A DNA stretch of 46,847 bases, from positions 1-46,847 of the forward strand of contig JAFMVD010000048.1 of assembly GCA_025499625.1 (NCBI GenBank), in the 5' to 3' direction. The stretch comes from Carboxylicivirga fragile. Lineage in GTDB: Bacteria; Bacteroidota; Bacteroidia; Bacteroidales; Marinilabiliaceae. The translations under genes were made by a program, and so were the position numbers. Positions 24,575 to 33,719 of this stretch are shown piece after piece; position 1 is the stretch's first letter, and every line of letters starts with the position of its first letter. Under the pieces are notes generated by a model. The model made no database searches. It was not told the DNA's origin and saw only the letters and a program-made list of their open reading frames with translations.

Positions 24575-25924
24575 TTATAAAGTGGCGATTTTATCAAGGT
24601 GATGTGCGTTGACAAATTCATTAAGCGATTCATTTAGTGTAGGATTGCCTATTTCTTGTAAATCGTAATGAACACGTGTGTTTGGTTTACTTATTGTTAC
24701 AATTCGATTAAGATCAATAGGTGTTCCAATAATAACAGCATCGCATGGTACGGCATCGATAGTGGCTTGCAAATCTTTAATCTGCTCTTCGCCATAACCC
24801 ATAGCTGGAAGCAAGGTGCCTATGTTTGGATATATTTTAAATGTTTCAGCCAATTTTCCAACAGCATATGGTCGAGGGTCAACAATTTCTGCGGCGCCAA
24901 ATTTCATGGCAGCTACAATACCTGCACCCAATTTCATTTCACCATGTGTTAAAGTAGGTCCATCTTCTATTACAAGAACACGTTTTCCTTTTATGGCATT
25001 TATATCATCCACTCTAATTGGAGAAGCGCCATCAACAACGCTGGCTCTCGGATTAGCTTTTTCTATATTAGCTCTGAGTTGATTGATATCCTCGGGCGCA
25101 GCGCTATCCATTTTATTAATTACGACCACATCAGCCATCCTTAAATTGACTTCACCAGGGTAGTAATTGAGTTCGTGGTTAACACGATGAGGATCGGCAA
25201 CGGTAATTAATAAGTCAGGCTGATAGAATGAGAAATCGTTATTACCACCATCCCAAAGAATAACATCACAGCCATCAGGGTCGTTTTCGGCTGCACGTAC
25301 TATAGCTTCATAATCAACGCCTGCATAGATAACATTTCCACGAACCACATGAGGTTCATACTCTTCCATCTCTTCAATGGTGCATTCGTGAAAAGCCAAG
25401 TCTTCCACTGTTGCAAAACGCTGCACACGTTGTTTTACTAAATCGCCGTAAGGCATTGGGTGACGAATTGCTACCACTTTTAGGCCTTGCTCCATCAATA
25501 GCTCAATGACTTTACGTGAGGTTTGGCTTTTTCCGCAGCCAGTACGTGTAGCACAAACGGCTATGACAGGCTTAGTACTTTTGATCATGGTGTCGTTAGG
25601 TCCCAACAGCATAAACGATGCTCCGGCTGCATTCACTTGTGCCGAAACAGACATTACTTTTTGGTATGGCACATCGCTGTATGAAAAGACGCAAACATCT
25701 GCTTCCTTTTCAACGATTAACTTTTCCAGATCATCTTCGGCAAAAATAGGAATGCCATCAGGGTAAAGAGATCCGGCCAATTCGGCGGGGTATTTTCTGC
25801 CATCGATATCAGGAATTTGAGCCGCGGTAAACGCAACGACCTTATAGTCCTGATTTTCTCTGAAGAAAGTGTTAAAGTTGTGGAAGTCTCTTCCGGCTGC
25901 ACCAATAATAATGACTCTTTTCAT
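24575..25924 (-). CDS. Cyclic 2,3-diphosphoglycerate synthetase family protein
   Basis: The start at 25924 gives MKRVIIIGAAGRDFHNFNTFFR, so the protein has 449 residues. An N-terminal Rossmann-like part (1-120) is followed by a P-loop NTPase domain with ATRTGCGKSQTSRK (about 132-145), DVILWDGGNNDFSF and VVINKMDSA, the last resembling the GTPase NKxD motif. The family includes the archaeal enzyme that cyclises 2,3-diphosphoglycerate to the thermoprotectant cyclic form; bacterial members are often annotated only as a predicted GTPase. Whether this mesophile makes the cyclic compound is not known from sequence. It stands alone, with no glycolytic neighbour. Confidence 0.8.
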   Translation of the reverse strand: MKRVIIIGAAGRDFHNFNTFFRENQDYKVVAFTAAQIPDIDGRKYPAELAGSLYPDGIPIFAEDDLEKLIVEKEADVCVFSYSDVPYQKVMSVSAQVNAAGASFMLLGPNDTMIKSTKPVIAVCATRTGCGKSQTSRKVIELLMEQGLKVVAIRHPMPYGDLVKQRVQRFATVEDLAFHECTIEEMEEYEPHVVRGNVIYAGVDYEAIVRAAENDPDGCDVILWDGGNNDFSFYQPDLLITVADPHRVNHELNYYPGEVNLRMADVVVINKMDSAAPEDINQLRANIEKANPRASVVDGASPIRVDDINAIKGKRVLVIEDGPTLTHGEMKLGAGIVAAMKFGAAEIVDPRPYAVGKLAETFKIYPNIGTLLPAMGYGEEQIKDLQATIDAVPCDAVIIGTPIDLNRIVTISKPNTRVHYDLQEIGNPTLNESLNEFVNAHHLDKIATL

Positions 25925-25979
25925 GTTGTAAAGTTTTACTTTCAATTGTAACATGGAACTCACATGTAAATTTTAATAA

Positions 25980-25993
25980 TGCACCTTTGTGCA
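25980..25993. promoter_or_regulatory. 14-base palindrome in a divergent intergenic region
   Basis: TGCACCTTTGTGCA has perfect arms TGCAC/GTGCA around CTTT. It lies 55 bases upstream of the cyclic-DPG-synthetase-like gene and within the 279-base gap before the ACP phosphodiesterase gene. No regulator is identified; chance is possible. Confidence 0.3.
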
Positions 25994-26203
25994 ATCTTAT
26001 TCTTAAAATTTGCATGTTCGTTTCATACAATTGTTATTTGGTTTGTTAATATTACAGAGCGGTGTTCATTCGTTCTGCGTATAAAAGGGTTTACTATAAA
26101 ATTAGAGCATAGTATTATAACAAACGAATTTTTGGAACATGTTAAGCAACAGATTTTTAAGTTTGTATTTTATTGGCTCAAATATTATATTTATAAGTTT
26201 GTT

Positions 26204-26800
26204 ATGAATTTCTTGGCACATCTATATTTATCCGGTTCTAACCGACACATTCAGATAGGAAACTTTATTGGCGATCATGTCAAAGGAAGAAATCATGAAA
26301 AGTTTTCAGCGGATATTCAAAAAGGTATACTATTGCATCGAAAAATAGATCATTATACCGACACACATCCCATAGTCAAACAAAGTTACCGACGTTTGAA
26401 TAAAAATTATGGCAGATATTCGGGCATAGTGATGGATGTGTTCTACGATCACTATCTGGCAAAGAATTGGGATTTGTATAGTGATGTTAGCTTGAAGAAT
26501 TATGTGACGAAAGTTCATCGAGTACTTATGACTAATTACTTTAAGTTACCCAACAATGTGAAGCGGTTTTTACCATTCATGGTTAAAAGTAGGCGATTGG
26601 AGACTTATGCAACAGTGAACGGCATTAAAAGAAGTTTGGAAATAATGTCAGATTATTCTTCACTTCCCAATGAGACTGATTGGGCCATTCAACAACTCAT
26701 TGATTTTGATGATGAATTTGACCAGGAGTTTAAAATATTCTTTTCTGATGTAAGAGCTATGGTAAAAGAAGAGTTGGGTGAGAATCCTATGGGCGTCTAG
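26204..26800 (+). CDS. acpH: Acyl carrier protein phosphodiesterase
   Basis: The start at 26204 gives MNFLAHLYLSGSNRHIQIGNFIGDHVKG, the standard AcpH N terminus, and a protein of 198 residues. The upstream in-frame extension is unlike any AcpH. The enzyme releases 4'-phosphopantetheine from holo-ACP. Metal-binding and active-site residues typical of the HD-like family are visible in GILLHRKIDHYTDTHP and MDVFYDHYLAKNW. Its 3' end overlaps the end of prmC on the other strand by 14 bases. Confidence 0.88.
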   Translation: MNFLAHLYLSGSNRHIQIGNFIGDHVKGRNHEKFSADIQKGILLHRKIDHYTDTHPIVKQSYRRLNKNYGRYSGIVMDVFYDHYLAKNWDLYSDVSLKNYVTKVHRVLMTNYFKLPNNVKRFLPFMVKSRRLETYATVNGIKRSLEIMSDYSSLPNETDWAIQQLIDFDDEFDQEFKIFFSDVRAMVKEELGENPMGV

Positions 26801-27641
26801 CCTTTATCATACGAGCTTTTCCCTGAAGATCTTTGCGACATTCAATTCCAGAATAGTTTAGGCCCTTTAAAAGTTCGGTCATTTCGTTTTCAAGATACTC
26901 ATTTATCTCAAAAAACAGAACGCCATCAGCACTCAGAATTTCAAGTCCTTTTTCAGCAATGGCTCTATAAAACAAGAGGGCGTCATTGTCTTCTACAAAT
27001 AAAGCTGTGTGTGGTTCATGCTTTAATACATTGGCCTCCATCATGATTTTCTCTAATTGACGCACATAGGGAGGATTGCTTACGATGCAGGTGAACATTG
27101 TAAGTTCACCATCGCAGTTTAAAGCATCTACTTCTTTGAAGTTTACATCCAGATCGAGATTTTTGGCATTCTGCTGAGCTACAACTAAGGCCTCTTTGGA
27201 AATATCCCATGCTTCAACGTAAGCATCTTGAGTCTGTTTTTTTAAAGCAAGAGGAATGCAGCCACTGCCGGTACCAATGTCAAGTATTGAAGATTTGTTG
27301 ATGCTCGTATCATTCAAAATCCAATGAACCAATTCTTCGGTTTCAGGTCTGGGAATTAAAACCGATGGGTTGACCATCAGCTCAAGTTCATAAAAATGCG
27401 TATGACCAATAATATATTGGATGGGTTCAGTGTTTTTAAGTCTTATCAGAATTTGATTAAGCGCCTCAGTTTGCTCAGCGCTTAGTGTGGGATTGCCAAG
27501 TGTCAAGAGTTGAGTTGGATTAAGATCAAGAACGTGTTGCAAGGCTAATTTACTTAGCTGCATAATTTCATTCTGTGGATATATGTCTGCCATTTCACGC
27601 TTCATAGCAGCTTTGAATTCTTGAATACTTGTACGCTCCAT
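26787..27641 (-). CDS. prmC: Peptide chain release factor N5-glutamine methyltransferase
   Basis: The start at 27641 (MERTSIQEFKAAMKREMADI) gives 284 residues, the family norm. The longer frame would overlap the divergent ribD gene. The enzyme methylates the glutamine of the GGQ motif of release factors. SAM-binding motif I is ILDIGTGSGCIPLAL (about 115-129), and the substrate-binding NPPY is in CIVSNPPYVRQ. The N-terminal five-helix release-factor-binding domain covers residues 1-85. It is divergent from ribD with 36 bases between start codons. Confidence 0.95.
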   Translation of the reverse strand: MERTSIQEFKAAMKREMADIYPQNEIMQLSKLALQHVLDLNPTQLLTLGNPTLSAEQTEALNQILIRLKNTEPIQYIIGHTHFYELELMVNPSVLIPRPETEELVHWILNDTSINKSSILDIGTGSGCIPLALKKQTQDAYVEAWDISKEALVVAQQNAKNLDLDVNFKEVDALNCDGELTMFTCIVSNPPYVRQLEKIMMEANVLKHEPHTALFVEDNDALLFYRAIAEKGLEILSADGVLFFEINEYLENEMTELLKGLNYSGIECRKDLQGKARMIKARRP

Positions 27642-27677
27642 TTTTTGTATCTTGTGTCGCAAAATTACGAAACTCCG

Positions 27678-28739
27678 ATGAATCATCTTAGCACACATGA
27701 AAAATACATGCATCGTTGTCTGCAATTGGCGCAGATGGCAGAAGGTAATACTTATCCTAATCCGATGGTTGGGAGTGTTATAGTGCATAAAGGTAAAATA
27801 ATTGGAGAGGGATACCATTGTAAGGCAGGCGAAGGTCATGCCGAGGTGAATGCGGTAGCTTCTGTTCAAAATAAGGACTTACTTAAAGAATCGACCTTGT
27901 ATGTCAACCTTGAGCCTTGCGCGCATTATGGCAAAACGCCGCCTTGTTCAAAACTAATTATTGATGTGCAAATACCACATGTTGTTATTGGTTGTATTGA
28001 TGATTATTCGGAGGTTGCAGGCAAGGGTGTAAAGATGATGGAGGAAGCAGGAGTAAAAGTTGAACACGGCATCTTGGGAAAAGAAAGCCGTGAGTTAAAT
28101 CGCCGTTTTTTCACCTTTCATAATAAAAAGAGACCCTATGTTATTTTAAAATGGGCGCAGACACTTGATGGATTTATTGATATTGATCGCGATAGTCATT
28201 TGTATGGCCAACCAACATGGATAACCAATGATTGGGCGCGAAGAGCGGTGCATAAACAACGAAGCACAGAACAAGCCATACTTGTTGGTCGTCAGACTGC
28301 ATTAAAAGATAATCCATCCTTAACGCTTCGTGATTGGAGTGGGCATCAACTCTTACGTTTGGTAATTGATCAACAGTGTAAATTACCCGCTGAGATCAAG
28401 CTATTGGATGGTACTAGTAAAACGCTCGTATATAATTCGCTTAAGTCTGTTTCACAAAAAAATGTTGAATATGTGCAACTTGATTTTTCCAAAGACCTTC
28501 TTATTCAATTGTTAGATGATCTTCATGAAAGAGGCATTCAATCAGTAGTTGTAGAAGGTGGAAAAACCACGCTGAATGCCTTTATTGAAGCTAATTTATG
28601 GGATGAAGCTTATAAGTATATTGGTGAAAGATCTTTTGGCAGTGGAATAGAGGCGCCATTGTTAAAGGGCGAATTTTGCGAAAAGCAAGAATTTAACGAC
28701 AGTAGTTTGTTCATATATCGCAATAATATGGTATTTTAG
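27678..28739 (+). CDS. ribD: Bifunctional riboflavin biosynthesis deaminase/reductase
   Basis: The start at 27678 gives MNHLSTHEKYMHRCLQLAQM and 353 residues. The N-terminal deaminase domain (1-145) has the zinc site HAEVNAV and PCAHYGKTPPCSKLI. The C-terminal reductase domain (about 150-353) starts at RPYVILKWAQTLDGFIDID and contains VEGGKTTLNAFI. It converts the pyrimidine intermediate of the riboflavin pathway in two steps in the cytoplasm. No riboswitch fits in the 36-base leader. Other rib genes are not in the window. Confidence 0.95.
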   Translation: MNHLSTHEKYMHRCLQLAQMAEGNTYPNPMVGSVIVHKGKIIGEGYHCKAGEGHAEVNAVASVQNKDLLKESTLYVNLEPCAHYGKTPPCSKLIIDVQIPHVVIGCIDDYSEVAGKGVKMMEEAGVKVEHGILGKESRELNRRFFTFHNKKRPYVILKWAQTLDGFIDIDRDSHLYGQPTWITNDWARRAVHKQRSTEQAILVGRQTALKDNPSLTLRDWSGHQLLRLVIDQQCKLPAEIKLLDGTSKTLVYNSLKSVSQKNVEYVQLDFSKDLLIQLLDDLHERGIQSVVVEGGKTTLNAFIEANLWDEAYKYIGERSFGSGIEAPLLKGEFCEKQEFNDSSLFIYRNNMVF

Positions 28740-28765
28740 TTTTAATCAAACTCAAAATGCCATAA

Positions 28766-30229
28766 ATGGAATTTCTAGATAACTTATCTCCGTATTTAAT
28801 CATGGGCTTAAAACTAGCCTATGTGTTTACAATATTGGTGGTTATTGTCTTAATAATGCTGGAAAACAGGAGTCCCTTAAAAGCAATATCCTGGATTCTT
28901 GTTTTGTTACTACTTCCTGGATTAGGCATTATTTTCTATATCTTTTTCGGTCAGAATCTTAGAAAAGAAAAGATTATTAGGCGAAAGGGTTTAAAGAACC
29001 ATGATCTAATTACTTCCATTGCGCACTCACAAAGTCATAAACTCGCCGATGGGTCATTGGGAGATAATAAAGAGCTTGGCCGGAATAAAAAGTTAGTTCA
29101 GTTATTTCTGAATAACTCATCATCAATTGTAACCATTGGGAATACCGTAAAAGTTTTAAATAATGGCAAAGCTACATTTGAGGCGATAATTGCAGCCATA
29201 AAAAAGGCTGAAAAGTTTATTCATTTGGAGTTTTATATTTTTGAGGATGATTTAATCGGCAATCAAATTCTCGATGTATTAAAGGAAAAAGCAAGAGGTG
29301 GAGTTGAGGTGCGATTGATTGTTGATGATGTGGGTAGCTGGGAGTTGAAGAAGCCATTTTATAAAAACTTACAATCGTACGGTATTGAAATTTATAGCTT
29401 CTTACGTGTGCGTTTCCCTTTATTTACCAGTAAAGTTAATTATCGAAATCATCGAAAAATTGTTGTGGTTGATGGTGAAATTGGTTTTGTTGGTGGTTTA
29501 AATGTGGCTAATCGTTACATTGATGGGCATCCGAGTTATGGTATTTGGCGCGATATGCATTTAGAGGTAAAAGGAGATGCTGTTAATGCTTTGCAAAGTG
29601 CATTTTTGATTGATTGGTATTTTGTTAGTCAGAATGATATTGCGGAAGAGTTCTATTTTCCACCGAAGTTACCCGAGGGTGATAAAATAATGCAGATTGT
29701 GACCAGTGGTCCCGATACAGATTGGCCAGGCATTATGATGGGTTATTACCAGGCTATTTCAATGGCTCAGGATTACGTTTATATTACAACCCCTTATTTT
29801 ATGCCCGGTGAAACTGTACTATTGGCACTTAAATCAGCTGCATTAGGAGGCGTTGATGTTCGGATAATGATTCCTGAGAAAAGTGATGCCTACTTTACTG
29901 CACTTTGTACAAAGTCCTATATTCGTGAAATGACCGTGTCAGGTGTTAAGTTTTACTTTTACCAAAAAGGCTTTTTGCACAGCAAGATGATGGTAGTTGA
30001 TGATCAGGTATGTACGGTTGGTACTACCAATATGGATTTCCGAAGTTTTGAGCAAAACTTTGAAGTTAATGCTTTTATGTATAGCGAAGAAACATCGAAA
30101 GAGCTGAAAGGCTACTTTATGGAGGATCTGAAGGAATCGCGATTGATCAACTTGAAAGAATGGCGGAAACGTCCTCTCTGGCAGAAAACCAAAGAGTCGT
30201 TTGCACGCTTGTTTAGTCCATTGTTATAA
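28766..30229 (+). CDS. cls: Cardiolipin synthase
   Basis: This 487-residue phospholipase-D-family membrane enzyme condenses phosphatidylglycerol molecules to cardiolipin. Two N-terminal membrane segments (about 11-33 and 38-60) are followed by two HKD motifs: HRKIVVVDGEIGFVGGLN and HSKMMVVDDQVCTVGTTNMD. The length matches the ClsA type. It lies 26 bases after ribD and may share its transcript. Its end overlaps the convergent SDR gene by 6 bases. Confidence 0.94.
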   Translation: MEFLDNLSPYLIMGLKLAYVFTILVVIVLIMLENRSPLKAISWILVLLLLPGLGIIFYIFFGQNLRKEKIIRRKGLKNHDLITSIAHSQSHKLADGSLGDNKELGRNKKLVQLFLNNSSSIVTIGNTVKVLNNGKATFEAIIAAIKKAEKFIHLEFYIFEDDLIGNQILDVLKEKARGGVEVRLIVDDVGSWELKKPFYKNLQSYGIEIYSFLRVRFPLFTSKVNYRNHRKIVVVDGEIGFVGGLNVANRYIDGHPSYGIWRDMHLEVKGDAVNALQSAFLIDWYFVSQNDIAEEFYFPPKLPEGDKIMQIVTSGPDTDWPGIMMGYYQAISMAQDYVYITTPYFMPGETVLLALKSAALGGVDVRIMIPEKSDAYFTALCTKSYIREMTVSGVKFYFYQKGFLHSKMMVVDDQVCTVGTTNMDFRSFEQNFEVNAFMYSEETSKELKGYFMEDLKESRLINLKEWRKRPLWQKTKESFARLFSPLL

Positions 30230-30997
30230 CGTTGATTTAACAGCTCCACCTTCCAAAGCATAGACTTGACCAGTAACAAATTCGGCCATTGGTGATAATA
30301 ACCAAGCGGCTAATGAGCCTAAGTATTTAGGGTTGCCCATCTGCTTTGCCGGAATATTGTCGATGAAAGCTTCTCGTGTGGTCTCAAAGTCTGTACCCTC
30401 CATTTGGCTCTTCTTGTCGATCAATCTGTTGATGGCGGCTGTATCATGGGATCCGGGCGCTATCATATTGAAGTTAATGTTTTGTCCGCTTACTTCTTGT
30501 GATACCGTTTTCATCATGCCAACTACCGATAGCCTTAAGGAGGTGCTTAGTACAAGGTTTTCGTATGGTTGTTTTACCGATGAACTTTCGATATAAGCAA
30601 AACGACCATAGCCTTTGTTTTTGAAGTGAGGTAATAGTTTCTGTGTTAGTTCTACTTTCCAACGTAAAATATTACGATAGGCATCGTCCCAATCAGATAA
30701 GCGTGTTTCTTCAAAGAGCTTGGCAGGTGGGCCTCCTGCATTCACTAAAACACCAGAGATATCTTTTTCTTCGGCTAGATTAATGGCTTTATTAATAATG
30801 TCAGATTGACTTATGTCTCCAGTAAGTGGAGTAAAGCGGTTTTTATATTTAGCTTTTAACTGATCCAGATCTTCTTGAGTACGTGCAACACCAATTACAT
30901 TGGCCCCATCTTTCATTAACGCTTTAGTTGTAGCTAAGCCAAATCCAGCTGTGCAACCACAAACTAAAAAGGTTTGATCTTTAATTCCTAAGTCCAT
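30224..30997 (-). CDS. Atypical short-chain dehydrogenase/reductase lacking the Tyr-Lys pair
   Basis: This 257-residue protein has the SDR fold: the nucleotide-binding CGCTAGFG at about 13-20, VNAGGPP at 85-91 and a C-terminal WLLSPMAEFVTGQVYALEGG. The serine stretch IESSSVKQPYENL is present, but where the YxxxK catalytic pair is expected the sequence reads LSTSLRL, with Leu150 and Leu154. Similar Leu-containing SDRs are annotated as 3-oxoacyl-ACP reductase-like proteins. Whether they reduce a substrate is unclear. It lies 77 bases after the TfoX-like gene. Confidence 0.85.
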   Translation of the reverse strand: MDLGIKDQTFLVCGCTAGFGLATTKALMKDGANVIGVARTQEDLDQLKAKYKNRFTPLTGDISQSDIINKAINLAEEKDISGVLVNAGGPPAKLFEETRLSDWDDAYRNILRWKVELTQKLLPHFKNKGYGRFAYIESSSVKQPYENLVLSTSLRLSVVGMMKTVSQEVSGQNINFNMIAPGSHDTAAINRLIDKKSQMEGTDFETTREAFIDNIPAKQMGNPKYLGSLAAWLLSPMAEFVTGQVYALEGGAVKSTL

Positions 30998-31074
30998 ATG
31001 TGAAAATGTTTCCCTTTACTACAATTAAGTAGGTGGGAAAGTTTTCAAAAAGGAGAGTTCCAAATGTTAAAAAA

Positions 31075-31419
31075 TTACTTCTTCTTTTTACTTGCTTTTG
31101 CAAGAGGGTTGTAATCAAGGCAAAGTTGTATCCATTTGCTAAGGTCATCATCCATATCAATGGCATGTGGTTCTACATACACATAACCCTTTAATGGTTT
31201 TTTGGTGAAATCCATTAGTTTACATCCTTCTTGCCTTAAAGCTTCTTCGTAATATTCAGGACCAACTCTCGCCATTAAGTTGTTTTTGATAATGCCAACA
31301 CACATTTTACCATCCACAAGAATAGTTAATCCGCCCATCATTTTCATTTCTTTATACTTGACCTGCTTTTCTTTTAAGACAAGTCTTATGCGGTCTGCCA
31401 ATAATTCGTCGTATGCCAT
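31075..31419 (-). CDS. TfoX N-terminal domain protein
   Basis: This 114-residue protein consists of a single TfoX/Sxy N-terminal-type domain (MAYDELLADRIRLVL, then KEMKMMGGLTILVDGKMCVGI and LMARVGPEYYEEAL), ending in a Lys-rich tail. In gamma-proteobacteria TfoX activates competence genes together with CRP. Single-domain forms are widespread and their role is unknown. It begins 11 bases after the patatin gene, so it is probably co-transcribed. Confidence 0.85.
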   Translation of the reverse strand: MAYDELLADRIRLVLKEKQVKYKEMKMMGGLTILVDGKMCVGIIKNNLMARVGPEYYEEALRQEGCKLMDFTKKPLKGYVYVEPHAIDMDDDLSKWIQLCLDYNPLAKASKKKK

Positions 31420-31430
31420 TGTATAAATTA

Positions 31431-33707
31431 TTAATGGAATGGATAACCAATATTCACGTATGTGCGTAGTTTGAAATCATTTGCATTTGTGCCAACCCCT
31501 ACGGTAATAGGCCCAATAACACTGTTGATTGCCAATCCGGCACTGGCTCCGATTATAAGCTCATTCTTAGGAACAATTACTGAGTTTGAACCAAAATGAC
31601 TATTACCGAAATTGGCTGAGTAAATAGCATTAGTTATGATGTGAGCGTATAGTACTTTTTTAATCTTGAAGTTTAATTCTGTTCCGGCAAAAGCAAAGTT
31701 TTCAATAATTTTTTCACGATAGTTTAAACCGGCAAAGGGTATTTCTTCTGTGCCTTTATTATATTGTGTTCCACCAACGTAGAACATGTCGAAAAATGGA
31801 GCATCATGTGAAAAGGCACCACTTGCTAATTCAATATTCATATCAAATCGAGAGCTTAACGCAAAGAATTTTTGGAATGACGCCTTTCCTTTAATGTAAT
31901 TATTGCTTGGTACGTCTACATATGGTATTATTAATACTTTGCTACTCTCTTTGCCACTATAGCGTTCGTAAGAATCGTAGTTATGATAGAGGCTTAGATT
32001 GAATAAATGTCCTCGATTAGCAAAGAAACGCTTGTTAAGCGTGTTTGCATCCAGAGCAAGTTTTGTTTGAAAAAAACCATTTCCGAAGTGATTAATTTCA
32101 TTTTCAAACAGCTCGGGAATACCAGATCTCTGACTTGCAATTGTCTCTTTCCAATATAAATTGGCAGTCAACATGGTGTGGTTCTTAATGGTTATAAAAG
32201 CTCCAACACTAGCGGTATTTAAATTATAATTAAGAATTCCATGTTTTTTTGCATTATCAGCATATAATGGTAGCGGGGTGCGCTCAAAGTAAAACTCGGA
32301 GAGTAGACCCACTTTTTGTTTTTCCCCAATGTAAGCTAGCAAGTTAGCAGATAATCGAGGGTCTTCCGAAATGTCAGCTGTTAGTGCTAATCGACTATTT
32401 TTAACCAAAAGATTTCGAATGGTTAAGTTCGTAACTAGGCCAGCTTTTAATTCGTTATCATATCTGAGTGAGAATTTTGCTTTTGCCTGATGGGCCTCCT
32501 TAGTGTCAAATATTAATATGAAATCATCACTTTCTTTATTTAATTCATAGGTTATCTTTTTATAGAAACGCGTTCCCATCAGGCGGTTAACGCCTTCGTT
32601 GATTTGCTCAACTTCAATGCTGTCACCAGCTTCAAAGCCCAGATGATTGTGGAAGAAATTTAATGATACATTGTTTCTATTTTGAATGTGAATATCCTTC
32701 ACCAATATTTTTTTACTCACAAAATGACGTGGTACAAATGGTTGTTTTCCCAAGTTATTTATTGAATCCGCCAGCTGATTAAATAAATCCATTTGTTCTC
32801 GAGCAGCAATTTCTCCACGTTCTATTATGTGAATGCCATCATCAAAGCTCGAAGTTCCATATGGCTCCAGCTCAGGTGCAACCAGATAATCGCATAGTTT
32901 TGAAGCTTCTATTTGTGCAGGATTACTTCCTATGGAGGCCGCATTTAGCAATACTTTAGGAAGGCTATTCATATCTTCTTTGGTGGGATAGTCTTTAAAG
33001 CCAACATTCACGCCAATTATAATATCAGCCCCCATATCGAGACATACTTTAACCGGAAAATTATCCAGTACCCCTCCGTCAACCAGATACATGTCTCCCA
33101 CTTCAACAGGTGTAAAAACAGACGGTATTGCCATGCTGGCTCGCATGGCAAGCATTAGGTTGCCATCTTCAAACACGTGGGTTCTGCCCGATAATAAATC
33201 AGCAGCAACACACCTGAAAGGAATTGGTAGGTCGTCAAAATCTTCAACATCGCTTACACGCCAAGTAAGTTCCGATAATAATTCAGATATGCGTTGACCA
33301 CGTACAACACCCGAAGGCAATTTTAATCCTTTTTTTGTAATGTCAAATTCCAACTGGAAACGATCGTAGTCTCCTTTTTCAACTGGAACAACATCGGTTA
33401 AAGCGACTTGGTCGCTTAGTACAACAGACCAATCTGCCGCACGAACAATTGAGTCCATTTCTGCCGCAGTATATCCGCTGGCGTACAAGCCGCCAACTAT
33501 ACTACCCATGCTCGTTCCTGCTATGTAATCCGGTCGAATGCCAGCTTCTTCCAGCACTTTAATAACCCCAATATGCGCCAGTCCTTTTGCACCTCCACCA
33601 CTAAGTACAAGTCCAATTTTAGGGCGCTCGTTTTTTTCTTGGGCAAATCCTGTTTTAATGGGAAAAGTAAAAAGAGCTAGAAAAAGAAGTACTTGAATTA
33701 TCTTCAT
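31431..33707 (-). CDS. Patatin-like phospholipase with POTRA and outer-membrane barrel
   Basis: This 758-residue exported protein has a signal peptide ending near TGFAQ and a patatin domain at about 30-235. The patatin domain carries the oxyanion loop SGGGAKGLAHIGV, the nucleophile serine in GTSMGS and the catalytic Asp in DGGVLDN. A POTRA-like region (about 330-405, VKDIHIQNRNNVS to YKKITYEL) and a BamA-type 16-strand barrel ending in VNIGYPFH follow. The layout matches PlpD-type proteins, in which the lipase is carried through or displayed by its own barrel. It lies between a methyltransferase (12-base gap) and the TfoX-like gene (11-base gap). Confidence 0.93.
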   Translation of the reverse strand: MKIIQVLLFLALFTFPIKTGFAQEKNERPKIGLVLSGGGAKGLAHIGVIKVLEEAGIRPDYIAGTSMGSIVGGLYASGYTAAEMDSIVRAADWSVVLSDQVALTDVVPVEKGDYDRFQLEFDITKKGLKLPSGVVRGQRISELLSELTWRVSDVEDFDDLPIPFRCVAADLLSGRTHVFEDGNLMLAMRASMAIPSVFTPVEVGDMYLVDGGVLDNFPVKVCLDMGADIIIGVNVGFKDYPTKEDMNSLPKVLLNAASIGSNPAQIEASKLCDYLVAPELEPYGTSSFDDGIHIIERGEIAAREQMDLFNQLADSINNLGKQPFVPRHFVSKKILVKDIHIQNRNNVSLNFFHNHLGFEAGDSIEVEQINEGVNRLMGTRFYKKITYELNKESDDFILIFDTKEAHQAKAKFSLRYDNELKAGLVTNLTIRNLLVKNSRLALTADISEDPRLSANLLAYIGEKQKVGLLSEFYFERTPLPLYADNAKKHGILNYNLNTASVGAFITIKNHTMLTANLYWKETIASQRSGIPELFENEINHFGNGFFQTKLALDANTLNKRFFANRGHLFNLSLYHNYDSYERYSGKESSKVLIIPYVDVPSNNYIKGKASFQKFFALSSRFDMNIELASGAFSHDAPFFDMFYVGGTQYNKGTEEIPFAGLNYREKIIENFAFAGTELNFKIKKVLYAHIITNAIYSANFGNSHFGSNSVIVPKNELIIGASAGLAINSVIGPITVGVGTNANDFKLRTYVNIGYPFH

Positions 33708-33719
33708 GGCAATTAAGGC

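Noticed and set aside
24430-24612. 60-codon plus-strand frame across the pdxB/cyclic-DPG gap
   Set aside because: It runs through two strong terminator hairpins and into the opposite gene, so it is not a plausible coding region.
25979-26203. N-terminal extension of the ACP phosphodiesterase frame
   Set aside because: The AcpH family begins at MNFLAHLYLSG; the extension is AT-rich intergenic sequence with the 14-base palindrome at its start.
26787-26800. Tail-to-tail gene overlaps (also 30224-30229 and 42127-42130)
   Set aside because: Short convergent overlaps are common in compact bacterial genomes and no special structure is seen at them.
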